Source of the DNA: an uncultured Dokdonia sp.
Lineage (GTDB): Bacteria > Bacteroidota > Bacteroidia > Flavobacteriales > Flavobacteriaceae
Reading direction: 5' to 3'
Assembly: GCF_947496725.1 (NCBI RefSeq)
Contig: NZ_CANMDS010000001.1
Span: forward strand, 1 to 64,000
DNA: 64,000 nucleotides
The position numbers and the translations under genes were made by a program. Positions within the stretch are counted from its first letter, which is position 1; every line of letters starts with the position of its first letter. The notes beneath the pieces were generated by a model. That model did no database searches. It was not told the DNA's origin and saw nothing but the letters and a program-made list of their open reading frames with translations. This document shows, piece after piece, positions 8,988 through 17,912 of this stretch.

Positions 8988-9419
8988 TTACTTTTCTAAT
9001 AGTTCCACCGTCTCTTGCTGCGGCGTTACAAATACATTTATAAATCTACTATCGCCGTAGGTTTGAACTCGCACTTCACTTTGAAGTTCATTTTCTTTAA
9101 AACTCGCAATAAAATTATAATTCATAGTGTCTGAGGTTGAACCTTTGACATTTTTAAGTTTTAATGCTTTTAAAGTACCCGCCTCTTTCTTAATTGAGTT
9201 GAAATAGGTAACTCCTTCCTCACTCTTCAAATATTCCTTTAAATCACTAGACACAGAAAATTTTCTGAAATCAATTGCTTCATCACTCATTACAGCTTTA
9301 GCAAAACGTTTTGCCTCCCCTGTGTTAATCTTCATCACCGTATTTATCACTGCAGAGGCACATCCCATTAATAAAATACTTAGGGTTGCAATAATTGTAA
9401 ATCTTTTAATCATCTTCAC
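8988..9419 (-). CDS. Small lipoprotein between parE and parC
   Basis: 143 residues. A short hydrophobic N-terminus ends in the lipobox LLMGC, so it is probably exported and lipid-anchored. The rest is alpha/beta with no motif I recognise. It resembles small stress or turnover lipoproteins only in size and layout. It sits 95 bp downstream of parE and 19 bp upstream of parC in the same direction. That is an odd place for an envelope protein, and co-transcription does not by itself imply a topoisomerase role. Confidence 0.8.
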   Translation of the reverse strand: MKMIKRFTIIATLSILLMGCASAVINTVMKINTGEAKRFAKAVMSDEAIDFRKFSVSSDLKEYLKSEEGVTYFNSIKKEAGTLKALKLKNVKGSTSDTMNYNFIASFKENELQSEVRVQTYGDSRFINVFVTPQQETVELLEK

Positions 9420-9490
9420 TTATTTTAAGGTTCTTACTATAACTATAGACGCTTAAAAACTTATAATGGTTGCCTCAATCTTTTTTTTTA

Positions 9491-9506
9491 CGCTTTCGCG
9501 AAAGCG
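9491..9506. repeat. Palindrome copy (complete)
   Basis: CGCTTTCGCGAAAGCG lies between genes, with 8 bp between it and the parE stop codon. On the minus strand it is followed by an A-run, not a T-run, so it is not an intrinsic terminator. Confidence 0.9.
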
Positions 9507-9514
9507 TTATTCTT

Positions 9515-11371
9515 TTACTCCTCTACTACTCTATCTAGTTCTACCTTTAGATTCTCAATAATGAACTTCTGTCTATCTGGGGTGTTTTTACCCATATAGA
9601 AAGAGAGAAGATCTTCTATCATAAGTGCTTTGTCAAGCATTACTGGTGCTAGCCTAATATCTTCTCCTATAAAAAACTGAAACTCATCTGGCGATATCTC
9701 ACCAAGTCCCTTAAATCGTGTAATCTCTGGCTTTGCGCCTAGCTTTGCCATCGCATCTGCCTTTTCTTGATCACTGTAGCAGTATATCGTTTCTTTCTTA
9801 TTACGTACTCTAAAAAGTGGCGTCTCTAGTATATACAGATGTCCTTCTTTAATTACTTCAGGAAAAAACTGAAGAAAAAATGTAATTAGTAACAGGCGTA
9901 TGTGCATACCATCTACATCGGCATCGGTAGCGATTACAATGTTGTTGTAGCGCAAATCTTCAATAGACTCTTCTATATTGAGTGCCGCTTGTAATAGGTT
10001 AAACTCTTCGTTTTCGTAAACAATCTTTTTAGAAAGACCGTAGCTGTTAAGAGGCTTCCCCTTAAGACTAAAAACCGCTTGTGTGTTTACATCTCTTGAC
10101 TTTGTTATAGATCCAGATGCAGAGTCTCCCTCTGTGATAAACAGTGTAGTCTCTAGGTTTCGGGCTTTCTTACTATCTGTAAGGTGTATACGGCAATCTC
10201 TTAATTTCTTGTTGTGTAAACTCGCTTTTTTTGCTCTCTCCTTTGCAAGTTTTCTTATACCAGAGAGGTCTTTACGCTCGCGCTCTGCTTGCAAAATCTT
10301 GCGTTGCAAAGCATCTGCCACTGGAGGATTTTTGTGTAAGAAGTTATCAAGGGCGGTTTTTAAGAAATCATTTATGTAGGTTCTTACTGTAGGTAGATCT
10401 CCTCCCATATCTGTAGAACCTAGTTTGGTCTTTGTCTGCGACTCAAAAACAGGCTCCATCACCTTGATGCTTATAGCGGAAACAATGGACTTTCTAATAT
10501 CTGAAGCTTCATAGTTTTTACCATAGAACTCTCGTATCGTACGCACGATACTCTCTCTAAATGCCGCTTGGTGTGTACCTCCTTGAGTGGTATGCTGCCC
10601 GTTTACAAAAGAGTGATACTCTTCTGAGTACTGCGTTTTACTGTGTGTGATAGCAACCTCAATATCTTCACCTTTAAGATGGATAATATCATAAAGTCTA
10701 TCCCCCTCTGCTATAGACTCAGATAGTAAATCTTTTAATCCATTTTCAGAAAAGAACTTCTCACCATTAAAAACAATGGTAAGACCCGGATTAAGGTATA
10801 CATAGTTCTTTATAAGGCGCTCCACATACTCAGAACGAAACTTAAAGTTCTTAAATATCTCACTATCTGGCACAAACGAAACCTTGGTCCCGCGCCTACG
10901 TGAAGTCTCATCTAGCAAGTCTTGATTTGTAAGCTCTCCACGCTCAAACTCTGCACTTGCAGACTTACCATCTCGGGTAGACTCTACTCTAAAATAATTT
11001 GAAAGTGCATTTACCGCCTTTGTACCTACACCGTTAAGTCCTACAGATTTCTTAAATGCACGCGAGTCATACTTACCACCCGTGTTCATTTTTGAAACCA
11101 CATCAACCACTTTTCCTAGCGGAATCCCACGGCCGTAATCGCGTACGATTACTTTTTCGCCCTGTATAGAAATCTCAATGGTCTTACCCGCACCCATTAC
11201 AAATTCATCTATACAGTTATCAAGCACCTCTTTTACAAGGATATAGATACCGTCATCTGCACTTGAGCCGTCGCCTAGTTTACCTATATACATCCCGGGA
11301 CGCATACGGATATGCTCCTTCCAGTCGAGGGAGCGTATATTATCTTCGTTGTATTGTGTTTCTTGAGCCAT
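9515..11371 (-). CDS. parE: DNA topoisomerase IV subunit B
   Basis: About 618 residues. This is the ATPase subunit that drives strand passage by topoisomerase IV. GHKL ATPase motifs are present ([35 protein letters not shown]), then the TOPRIM domain ([12 protein letters not shown] and [10 protein letters not shown]). I chose the ATG at 11371 ([11 protein letters not shown]), which begins close to the conserved region. An upstream in-frame ATG at 11425 would add 18 residues unlike the family. It heads the parE-lipoprotein-parC group and is divergent from a DUF6503-like gene. Confidence 0.93.
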   Translation of the reverse strand: MAQETQYNEDNIRSLDWKEHIRMRPGMYIGKLGDGSSADDGIYILVKEVLDNCIDEFVMGAGKTIEISIQGEKVIVRDYGRGIPLGKVVDVVSKMNTGGKYDSRAFKKSVGLNGVGTKAVNALSNYFRVESTRDGKSASAEFERGELTNQDLLDETSRRRGTKVSFVPDSEIFKNFKFRSEYVERLIKNYVYLNPGLTIVFNGEKFFSENGLKDLLSESIAEGDRLYDIIHLKGEDIEVAITHSKTQYSEEYHSFVNGQHTTQGGTHQAAFRESIVRTIREFYGKNYEASDIRKSIVSAISIKVMEPVFESQTKTKLGSTDMGGDLPTVRTYINDFLKTALDNFLHKNPPVADALQRKILQAERERKDLSGIRKLAKERAKKASLHNKKLRDCRIHLTDSKKARNLETTLFITEGDSASGSITKSRDVNTQAVFSLKGKPLNSYGLSKKIVYENEEFNLLQAALNIEESIEDLRYNNIVIATDADVDGMHIRLLLITFFLQFFPEVIKEGHLYILETPLFRVRNKKETIYCYSDQEKADAMAKLGAKPEITRFKGLGEISPDEFQFFIGEDIRLAPVMLDKALMIEDLLSFYMGKNTPDRQKFIIENLKVELDRVVEE

Positions 11372-11480
11372 AAAATGTCGTGGAGTCGCTAATATAAGGA
11401 CTTGCGATGGGTTAAGTAAGCACAAAAAAAAGAAGTAATTAACAATTTTAAAATCTCTTTGTTGATTGCTATATTTTTTA

Positions 11481-11494
11481 CGCTTTCGCGAAAA
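11481..11494. repeat. Palindrome copy (14-bp, one arm shortened)
   Basis: CGCTTTCGCGAAAA lies in the divergent intergenic region between parE and the DUF6503-like gene. Confidence 0.8.
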
Positions 11495-11574
11495 ATCACA
11501 CCCTTATCATCACAATAATTTACACTTATAAATGTGTGCTATATTGTATATTGTGGGTTTAAATATCACAATTT

Positions 11575-12336
11575 ATGGCTGTATTAAAAGGTTTACAAGG
11601 AAGACTCGTACTTATTGCTATCGCTGGTGGCATCGCAGTATTATTATTTTTTTTATTTAGGACCAACACAGCTTCTACACCAGAAGTAATGACTGGAAAT
11701 ACATTATTACAAAAAATAATGAGCTCCAGTGGCGGAAAGGAAAATTACGAGAGTATAAAATCACTCTCTTTTGAGAAAGCATTCAAACTTTATGATAAAG
11801 ATAGTACTACCGAAATAAATCGTCTCGAAAAACATACCTATGATTTTACAAATGGAGCGATGAGATCCATCACCTGGAAAGATAGCCTACACACCTATAA
11901 ACTCATACAAAAGGATACTGCTATACTACAGTTTAAAGATGGAATACGTGATACATCTATAAGTAAAACTGCTCTACAAAACAAACTATACGCCGCGACT
12001 TTTGTGCTAGGCCTCCCTTACACGCTTGACACAGGTAGCTCGGTAAAAACATACTTAGGTATTACAGATTTTCAAGGTACACCAGCACACGAGCTTAAAG
12101 TGACTTTTCAAGATGGCACAGACACTTGGTATCTTTATTATGATGAGTCTACATTAGACTGGCTGGGGTACTGGGTACAAACTTCAGATCATTATAGCCT
12201 AGTTATTAATGAGGAAATGATTAACGAAAAAGGGTTTACGCTTTCGCGAAAGCGTAAAAGCTACCGCACAGACGCACAAAAAAATCGACTCTACTTGAGA
12301 GCCGATTATGAATATTCCAACTATTTAATACAATGA
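11575..12336 (+). CDS. Membrane-anchored DUF6503-like protein
   Basis: 253 residues. One N-terminal transmembrane segment (about 11-28) anchors a domain that is probably periplasmic. The pattern of a GGxxNYxxI start, then FxxxF, YDFTNGAMR, GLPYTL and TWYLYYDESTLDWLGYW resembles DUF6503 and lipoprotein-sorting-type beta sheets common in Bacteroidetes. The biochemical role is unknown. A palindrome copy near residue 223 encodes LSRKR. Its stop codon abuts that of the convergent AraC-type gene with no gap. Confidence 0.7.
   Translation: MAVLKGLQGRLVLIAIAGGIAVLLFFLFRTNTASTPEVMTGNTLLQKIMSSSGGKENYESIKSLSFEKAFKLYDKDSTTEINRLEKHTYDFTNGAMRSITWKDSLHTYKLIQKDTAILQFKDGIRDTSISKTALQNKLYAATFVLGLPYTLDTGSSVKTYLGITDFQGTPAHELKVTFQDGTDTWYLYYDESTLDWLGYWVQTSDHYSLVINEEMINEKGFTLSRKRKSYRTDAQKNRLYLRADYEYSNYLIQ
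12239..12254. repeat. Palindrome copy (complete)
   Basis: CGCTTTCGCGAAAGCG lies inside the DUF6503-like gene, encoding LSRKR. Confidence 0.9.
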
Positions 12337-13752
12337 TCAACTCACACTTTCTAGTTTTAAAAACTGTGTAGGTGTAAGGTCACAAAACCTTTTAAAAGAC
12401 TTATTAAAAGTCACTTTATTATTATAACCCACCTCGTAGGCAATATCTATGATATTGAGGTTTTCTGGGTTGTTTTTTAATCGCTCCATTGCTTCTTCTA
12501 CTCGATACTTATTAATAAGCTCAAAAAAGTTAAGCCCAAAGTGTTCGTTTATAACCTGGGATGCGTTGTGACGGGTAGTTCCTAAACGCTCTGCTACATA
12601 CTCCAGTTTAAGAGTACTTTCTCTGTACAGTTTATCTTCTTCTAGTAACTTGACAAGTTGTTCTTTAAGCTCTGTAGAGAAGCTTTGAGTAAGACCAGAG
12701 TTTTGATATTTGGTAGCTGCCTTTTTGACTTTTTTGACACTACCTATGAGTGCTAGTGGATTTGAGTACGCGACATAACCTACATATAACACAAGACTTG
12801 TCATTGCCAAGAGCTGAATATGCAATAGGCTACTACCAAAACTATATTGCACTATAATAAAAGCATACAGTGCATAAAATACAGCATAGACGCTATGCAC
12901 GATAACTATATTACGACGTAATCTCAATTGCTTAAGATCTGTTGATTTTTCCTTTTTACTATCTAAATATAATTTGATAGTAAAGAAACCATAAACTACT
13001 AGTGATGTAAATTTCAGTATGGTTGCTGGTACTAGATATGGTAATGTAGAGTAAGACCCTTCCCCTAGCATAATTTCTAATTTACCCTCTGCAGACATTG
13101 CAAAGACAGGGATGAGTAATATTAAAAATATAACCGTAGGGATTAAATGGAGAGCATCTTTCTTTTTAAACTCATAATTTTTGGTAATTCGCTTAAAATA
13201 AAAATAAAGTACAGGACCATATAAAAATGAAAACGGTGCAGACATAGATAATGTGTGCGGCTCGTAATACACATAGTTTGATAAATAAAGCGCTACGTGT
13301 ATTAAGAAAAATGAGTGCATAAATACAAAAAGGCTTATGAGCCCATTTGCAATCTTATCTTGTTTCTTTCTAGCATTTAATATAAGTGCTATAAATATGC
13401 CTATTAAACCTACATATAGATAAAAGAAAGTACCCATATTAAATTTAACTAGGTATTTATCCTTTAGAGCAATAAAACCTTCATTGCGCTTTAAACTCTC
13501 ATAAGAACTATTTTCTAAGATTGAAAAATCACCAGTTTCAAGTATGTAGGCATCTAGTGCTGCTACGGCTTTATCTGTATCACCTTTTTTGGTAAATGCA
13601 ATAGCCTGTCGTTCTAAAGCACTGGCTGCGTCTATATAAAGACCTTCTTGAGTTTGTAGTATAGGATTTTCACCTGGATCTAATGTAGGATTTGAAAAAG
13701 CGACTAGCGGGATGCTAAGTAAAACAAGCAATGCAATGAGTGATGATTTCAT
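12337..13752 (-). CDS. AraC-type regulator with signal peptide and multi-TM sensor
   Basis: 471 residues. An N-terminal signal peptide (to about residue 20) and a short extracytoplasmic region are followed by about seven transmembrane segments (residues 105-335). The C-terminus is a double helix-turn-helix AraC/XylS DNA-binding domain (VAERLGTTRHNASQVIN, then DIAYEVGYNNKVTFNKSFKR, TPTQFLK). This layout fits a membrane sensor that controls transcription directly. The ligand is unknown. The 300-bp upstream region holds two dyad elements that may be its own operators. It converges with the DUF6503-like gene. Confidence 0.87.
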   Translation of the reverse strand: MKSSLIALLVLLSIPLVAFSNPTLDPGENPILQTQEGLYIDAASALERQAIAFTKKGDTDKAVAALDAYILETGDFSILENSSYESLKRNEGFIALKDKYLVKFNMGTFFYLYVGLIGIFIALILNARKKQDKIANGLISLFVFMHSFFLIHVALYLSNYVYYEPHTLSMSAPFSFLYGPVLYFYFKRITKNYEFKKKDALHLIPTVIFLILLIPVFAMSAEGKLEIMLGEGSYSTLPYLVPATILKFTSLVVYGFFTIKLYLDSKKEKSTDLKQLRLRRNIVIVHSVYAVFYALYAFIIVQYSFGSSLLHIQLLAMTSLVLYVGYVAYSNPLALIGSVKKVKKAATKYQNSGLTQSFSTELKEQLVKLLEEDKLYRESTLKLEYVAERLGTTRHNASQVINEHFGLNFFELINKYRVEEAMERLKNNPENLNIIDIAYEVGYNNKVTFNKSFKRFCDLTPTQFLKLESVS

Positions 13753-14002
13753 AAGTGTTCGTTTGGTTGATGTCTGTAAGGTACAAAAACATCGTATAAA
13801 CCATTGATTATAAGTACACGCCGATAAAAGTTTACTTATACACTAAAATTACAAATTATATTAATCATAAACCCTGATAAATATAAAATGCTGTAAATCA
13901 ATATTTTAAAAAGTAAGTTTTTATCGGTTAGTATAAAAAATAGAGTAAATATACTTCGGAATAAAAATGCGTAATTTTTAACAAAGAAATGTACTACAAA
14001 TA
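13753..14002. promoter_or_regulatory. Intergenic region with candidate operator dyads
   Basis: There is no gene in this AT-rich stretch upstream of the AraC-type gene. TATAAGTA (13809-13816) and TACTTATA (13833-13840) form a perfect dyad. CCGATAAAAG plus TTTACTTATA (13821-13840) reappears inverted and imperfect at about 13911-13928. Such spaced half-sites suit an AraC-type autoregulatory site; this is inference. Confidence 0.4.
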
Positions 14003-14031
14003 AAAAAGCCCCCTATCGGGAGCTTTTTTTA
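14003..14031 (-). terminator. Terminator of the polyketide operon
   Basis: AAAAAAGC plus CCCC, a short loop and GGGAGCTTTTTTT form a hairpin flanked by A and T runs, 25 bp beyond the acyl carrier protein stop codon. It ends the leftward seven-gene operon. Confidence 0.85.
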
Positions 14032-14055
14032 TAACTTATTTTACTTCAAAAAGTC

Positions 14056-14301
14056 TTATAAAACCTTTGCTTCTATAATTTCTATAGCAGATTTTACAGT
14101 TTCCATCTTTTCTATCTCATCATCCTCTATGGTAATGTCAAAATGATCTTCTACATCTAAAACGATGTCTACCAGATTTGCAGAATTTATATTAAGCTCT
14201 TGAGTGAGATGACTGGTAGGTTTAATGTCATCTACAGAGACATCTTCTGGAAGATAGATTTTAATAATGTTTTTTAACTCGTCGTAATGCTTTGTGTTCA
14301 T
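14056..14301 (-). CDS. Acyl carrier protein
   Basis: 81 residues, the usual size of a stand-alone acyl carrier protein. Ser40 in NINSANLVD is the likely phosphopantetheine site. The context is INSANL where the classical motif is DSL, so it is a divergent, probably cluster-specific carrier. The protein is acidic and helical. It is the last gene of the leftward polyketide operon, 53 bp after the ketosynthase. It is likely to carry the acyl chain elongated by the ketosynthase, dehydratase and reductase encoded upstream. Confidence 0.9.
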   Translation of the reverse strand: MNTKHYDELKNIIKIYLPEDVSVDDIKPTSHLTQELNINSANLVDIVLDVEDHFDITIEDDEIEKMETVKSAIEIIEAKVL

Positions 14302-14354
14302 ATCTTTAAATGTGTGATGAGATTTTTACTCATCAGGTTACTATCATATTTATA

Positions 14355-15629
14355 TTAGGCTGTAAGTTTTTTAAATATCATACAGCAATTTACATCTCCA
14401 AAGCCAAAACTAGCCTTGGCCGCTATACAAATTGTTTTATTTACGGTATGACTAGGCACACAGCTATCATCTATTATACCCTTTATATCTGGGTGTAAAT
14501 TACCCGTATTTATATTGCCAAAGACCTTATTATTCTTGAGTTCTAATATGGTTGCCACAGTCTCAATGCTACCAGCGGCAGCAAGGCAATGACCAGTCAT
14601 ACTCTTGAGAGAATTTATATAAGGAAAATCTTTACCTCTTAACTCTAACGCTTCACTCCAATTTTTTATCTCTGTAGGGCACATTCCTGTAGATGTAAGG
14701 TGACCATTTATGGTATCTATATCTTGACTATCTATATGACTATTTCTTACAGCAGTACGTATACAGTGCTGCACAGCTTCACTGTTAGGTGCTGTCATTG
14801 TGCCTCCCATACGCTGTCCGCCACTATTTACGGCTCCTCCTAATACTTCTGCATAAATGCGAGCTCCCCGTGACAGTGCACTATCTAAAGATTCTAGCAC
14901 AAGTGCTCCTGCCCCACTGCCCGGTACAAAACCATTTGCATCTTCTTGCATAGGCCTACTTCCAGCCGTAGGGTTCTCATTATATTTTTTAGTAAGTACA
15001 CGCATAGCATCAAAACCACCCCATATGTAAGGACCACTGTCGTTACAGCTCCCTACTAGCATACGTACCGCATCACCATTGCGCACGCGTTCATATCCCA
15101 TTAAGACACTCTCAAGACCTGTAGTACAGGCACTACTATTTGTTGTAACTTGATTCCCACAACCTATGTAACCACCTAAGTAGGCACTTATCCCGCTTGC
15201 CATTGTTTGGATTACTGTAGTGCTTCCTAAGCGACGCACTTTACCCTCATCAGTTTGGTAAATAGCGCTTCTAAATTTTTCTGCACCCAGAAGCGAAACG
15301 CCAAAAATTATCCCACTATCATAGTCTACGGCATCCTTATCCATAATATTGAGACCAGCATCTTTCCAAGCGTCTACACCTGCTATCATACCATACTCAA
15401 TACCTGAACTTTGTAAATCACGTAACTGCAAGGGAGTAAAGTATTTTTTTAAAAGCTCAGGAGTAACATCAGGCTGTCCCGCAATCTGACAGCCAAAATT
15501 CAAATCTGCTAGCTGTTGATGAAAAGTAACACCACTTTTACCCGAAAATATAGCATCAGAGAATTGTGCTAACCCTATTCCGTTAGGAGCACAAACACCC
15601 ATACCTGTAATCACTACTCTATTCTTCAT
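14355..15629 (-). CDS. Beta-ketoacyl-ACP synthase (FabF-like)
   Basis: 424 residues of the condensing-enzyme family. The Cys-His-His triad is intact: Cys168 in NSSACTTGLES, His310 in INGHLTSTG and His347 in SMTGHCLAAAG, with Lys342. It would extend an acyl chain on the adjacent carrier protein. It overlaps the dehydratase gene by 11 bp, so the two are translationally coupled. The position in a type III polyketide synthase operon argues for a dedicated role rather than housekeeping fatty acid synthesis. No chain-length-factor partner is encoded nearby. Confidence 0.9.
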   Translation of the reverse strand: MKNRVVITGMGVCAPNGIGLAQFSDAIFSGKSGVTFHQQLADLNFGCQIAGQPDVTPELLKKYFTPLQLRDLQSSGIEYGMIAGVDAWKDAGLNIMDKDAVDYDSGIIFGVSLLGAEKFRSAIYQTDEGKVRRLGSTTVIQTMASGISAYLGGYIGCGNQVTTNSSACTTGLESVLMGYERVRNGDAVRMLVGSCNDSGPYIWGGFDAMRVLTKKYNENPTAGSRPMQEDANGFVPGSGAGALVLESLDSALSRGARIYAEVLGGAVNSGGQRMGGTMTAPNSEAVQHCIRTAVRNSHIDSQDIDTINGHLTSTGMCPTEIKNWSEALELRGKDFPYINSLKSMTGHCLAAAGSIETVATILELKNNKVFGNINTGNLHPDIKGIIDDSCVPSHTVNKTICIAAKASFGFGDVNCCMIFKKLTA

Positions 15630-16062
15630 CTTTTGTACTAAAAATTCCTGCTAGCTCACCTTGAGCGCAAATATCACCTCCTTCATTATATAACTTTACG
15701 GTACACTTTAATTTATTAAACCTAAAATACTTTTGTACAGCTTTTACTACAACTCGTTCTCCTGGTAATACAGGTTTTAAAAACTCCGTTTGTGCATTTG
15801 TGAAAGCTACTTGTAATTGAGATAGGTCCTTATCTTGCATTTTATAAATACCTAAGCTTACAAGACCTATTTGTGCCATACACTCTGTAAGGATAACTCC
15901 AGGAGTAACAGGTAAATCTTTAAAATGGCCTTTGTAAAAAAAAGCCTCAGGTTTAAAGGTATAACTACCGTGTATCTCCTCTTTTGTCACCATATCTATA
16001 GTATCTACAAATATAAAGGGCTCGCCATATGGTAGTGCTGCAATGATTTCTTCTCCGCTCAT
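15619..16062 (-). CDS. FabZ-like 3-hydroxyacyl-ACP dehydratase
   Basis: 147 residues with the hot-dog fold pattern. The FabZ signature is recognisable as GHFKDLPVTPGVILTECMAQ, with catalytic His46 and Glu60. Like FabZ, it would dehydrate 3-hydroxyacyl-ACP to trans-2-enoyl-ACP. Its stop codon region overlaps the ketosynthase start by 11 bp, and its own start overlaps the reductase stop as TAATG. A thioesterase role for the same fold is possible but less likely given the neighbours. Confidence 0.87.
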   Translation of the reverse strand: MSGEEIIAALPYGEPFIFVDTIDMVTKEEIHGSYTFKPEAFFYKGHFKDLPVTPGVILTECMAQIGLVSLGIYKMQDKDLSQLQVAFTNAQTEFLKPVLPGERVVVKAVQKYFRFNKLKCTVKLYNEGGDICAQGELAGIFSTKDEE

Positions 16063-16853
16063 TATCTTATGTGTTCACCACCATCTACTGGTATTGTTAT
16101 ACCGTTAATCCACGAGGCTTCGTCTCTTGTTAAAAGATACACTGCATTTGCCACATCATTAGGAAGTGTAAGTCGTTGGTATGGATTTCTCTTAACCGCC
16201 ATTTCTTTCATCTTATCACTACCCGGTATGAGGCGTAAGCTTTCGGTATCTGTAATGCCGGCTTGTATGCAGTTAGACGTTATGCCCAGCGGTGCAAACT
16301 CAAGGGCAATTCCGCGAGAGATACTCTCTAGGGCAGCTTTTGCCGCCGCAACTGCTGCATATTGTGGCCACGCACGACTACTACCCTCACTCGTAAACGC
16401 AATGGCTCTTGCAGATGGGGTAAATAATTCTGCTTTCGCGAAAGCGGAAACCCAATCATAATAACTCACTGCCATTGCATCCAGCGTGCCCTTGAAATCT
16501 TCATTAGAAAGTGTATTCCCGCCTTCTGCATCATACAACGGTTTTAGATTACCGCGCGCAATACTATGTAAGATTAATTTAATGACACCTTTACCAAGTT
16601 TTGCTAAAATATCATCTACAGTCTCTTGCCTTTTCTTAGGGTTAAGTGCATCTGTGTTATAAGATATAATCTCACAGCCAGAGACCTCCATCTCCCGCAC
16701 AGCATCTTCAAAAGCTGCGACAACGCTACGTCTTGACCTGTGTATGATAATAATATTCATACCCTCGTGGGCAAGCTTCTTTGCTGTGGCAAGGCCTAAT
16801 CCAGCACTTCCACCCAGTATAACAGCATATTTATTTTTATAGCTTTGACTCAT
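16062..16853 (-). CDS. FabL-like enoyl-ACP reductase (SDR family)
   Basis: 263 residues. The nucleotide-binding motif GGSAGLG (14-20) is that of classical SDRs. The catalytic pair is Tyr165-x6-Lys172 (QYAAVAAAK), the spacing seen in enoyl reductases FabI and FabL instead of YxxxK. HSIAR at 96-100 recalls the FabI HSIA motif, and the C-terminal region TDTESLRL to IPVDGG follows FabL. It is probably an NAD(P)H-dependent enoyl-ACP reductase. A palindrome copy encodes SAFAKAE at 136-142. A ketoreductase role cannot be excluded, as none is otherwise encoded in the operon. Confidence 0.78.
   Translation of the reverse strand: MSQSYKNKYAVILGGSAGLGLATAKKLAHEGMNIIIIHRSRRSVVAAFEDAVREMEVSGCEIISYNTDALNPKKRQETVDDILAKLGKGVIKLILHSIARGNLKPLYDAEGGNTLSNEDFKGTLDAMAVSYYDWVSAFAKAELFTPSARAIAFTSEGSSRAWPQYAAVAAAKAALESISRGIALEFAPLGITSNCIQAGITDTESLRLIPGSDKMKEMAVKRNPYQRLTLPNDVANAVYLLTRDEASWINGITIPVDGGEHIR
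16432..16446. repeat. Palindrome copy (15 of 16 bp)
   Basis: GCTTTCGCGAAAGCG lies inside the FabL-like reductase gene, encoding AFAKA. Confidence 0.9.
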
Positions 16854-16859
16854 CTCTTA

Positions 16860-17912
16860 TTACCATTTTAAAAGTACGCGTTGTGCCGAAAAACCTGGAC
16901 CAAAACTCAACATTATCCCTAGATCCCCCGGAGCACACTGTCGGTCTAGAAAACGTTCTAAAACATACAAAACAGTGGCGCTACTCATATTACCATACAA
17001 CTTTAGAACCTCTTTTGTATCATCTATATTTTTACCTAGTTTACCAAAAAGGTCTTCTACCGTCTCGACAATTTTACGGCCTCCTGGATGAAATATAAGG
17101 TGGTTTACATCTTCTATACTAAATCCATTTTGTGCAAGAAACGGATGTATAATATCTGGAAACTTATCTGCTATTTGTTGTGGTACTTGCTGGTCTAGTA
17201 TCATTTGTAAACCTGTATTTACCAGCTTAAAACCCATCATCTCTTGTGCATTGTAAAAGTGATACATTGCGGTATCTACTATCTCTGGTCCCTTATCTTC
17301 TTCTCTACTCGATAATAAAACACAGGCAGCTCCATCACCAAAAATTGCCGCACTCACCACATTTACCATAGAGTAATCATCGTGCTGAAAGGTAGCCGTA
17401 GGACTCTCTATAGCAATCACCGCCGCTCTCTTGCCAGGATTTGCCTTAAGAAACTCATTTGCATAAACGGTACCACTTACACCAGCTGCACATCCCATCT
17501 CTGTTACTGGAAGGCGTACAATGTCTTGTCTTAAATTTAAAGCATTTATTAAATAGGCATCTAGTGACGGTATCATAATACCTGTACAGCTCACTGTTAT
17601 TATAAAATCTAGCGATTGCCCTTCCCACGCAGCTTTATCAAGTGCTTTTGAGAGCACTTGCTCTCCTAGTTTTACAACCTCTCTCGTGTAGATATCGTTT
17701 TTTTCTTGAAAACTAGTAGCAGTAAATACCTCCTCTGGTGCCATAATACTGTAGCGCTTATCTACAGCGGCATTGCCAAAAATCTTTTTTACCTTCCTCT
17801 TAAAGCGATCTTCTTGCCCGTCTAACCATATGTCTAAAAAAGGTAAGATTTCCTCTGTGGTGCGAGAGTATTGTGGCAACTGCTTTGCTACCGTTGTGAT
17901 TTTTACGCTCAT
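16860..17912 (-). CDS. Type III polyketide synthase (chalcone/alkylresorcinol synthase-like)
   Basis: 350 residues, typical for the family. The Cys-His-Asn triad is complete: Cys141 in TEMGCAAGVSG, His275 in IFHPGGRK and Asn308 in YGNMSSATVL. FGDGAAC and the final GPGFSAQRVLL are also characteristic. It would extend an acyl starter with malonyl units and cyclise the product to a resorcinol, phloroglucinol or pyrone. The start at 17912 overlaps the methyltransferase stop as ATGA; an upstream ATG at 17930 is less likely. Neighbouring acyl-chain genes suggest a long-chain starter. Confidence 0.93.
   Translation of the reverse strand: MSVKITTVAKQLPQYSRTTEEILPFLDIWLDGQEDRFKRKVKKIFGNAAVDKRYSIMAPEEVFTATSFQEKNDIYTREVVKLGEQVLSKALDKAAWEGQSLDFIITVSCTGIMIPSLDAYLINALNLRQDIVRLPVTEMGCAAGVSGTVYANEFLKANPGKRAAVIAIESPTATFQHDDYSMVNVVSAAIFGDGAACVLLSSREEDKGPEIVDTAMYHFYNAQEMMGFKLVNTGLQMILDQQVPQQIADKFPDIIHPFLAQNGFSIEDVNHLIFHPGGRKIVETVEDLFGKLGKNIDDTKEVLKLYGNMSSATVLYVLERFLDRQCAPGDLGIMLSFGPGFSAQRVLLKW

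Noticed and set aside
11372-11425. Longer N-terminus for ParE
   Set aside because: The 18 extra residues do not resemble ParE, and the downstream ATG fits the family start.
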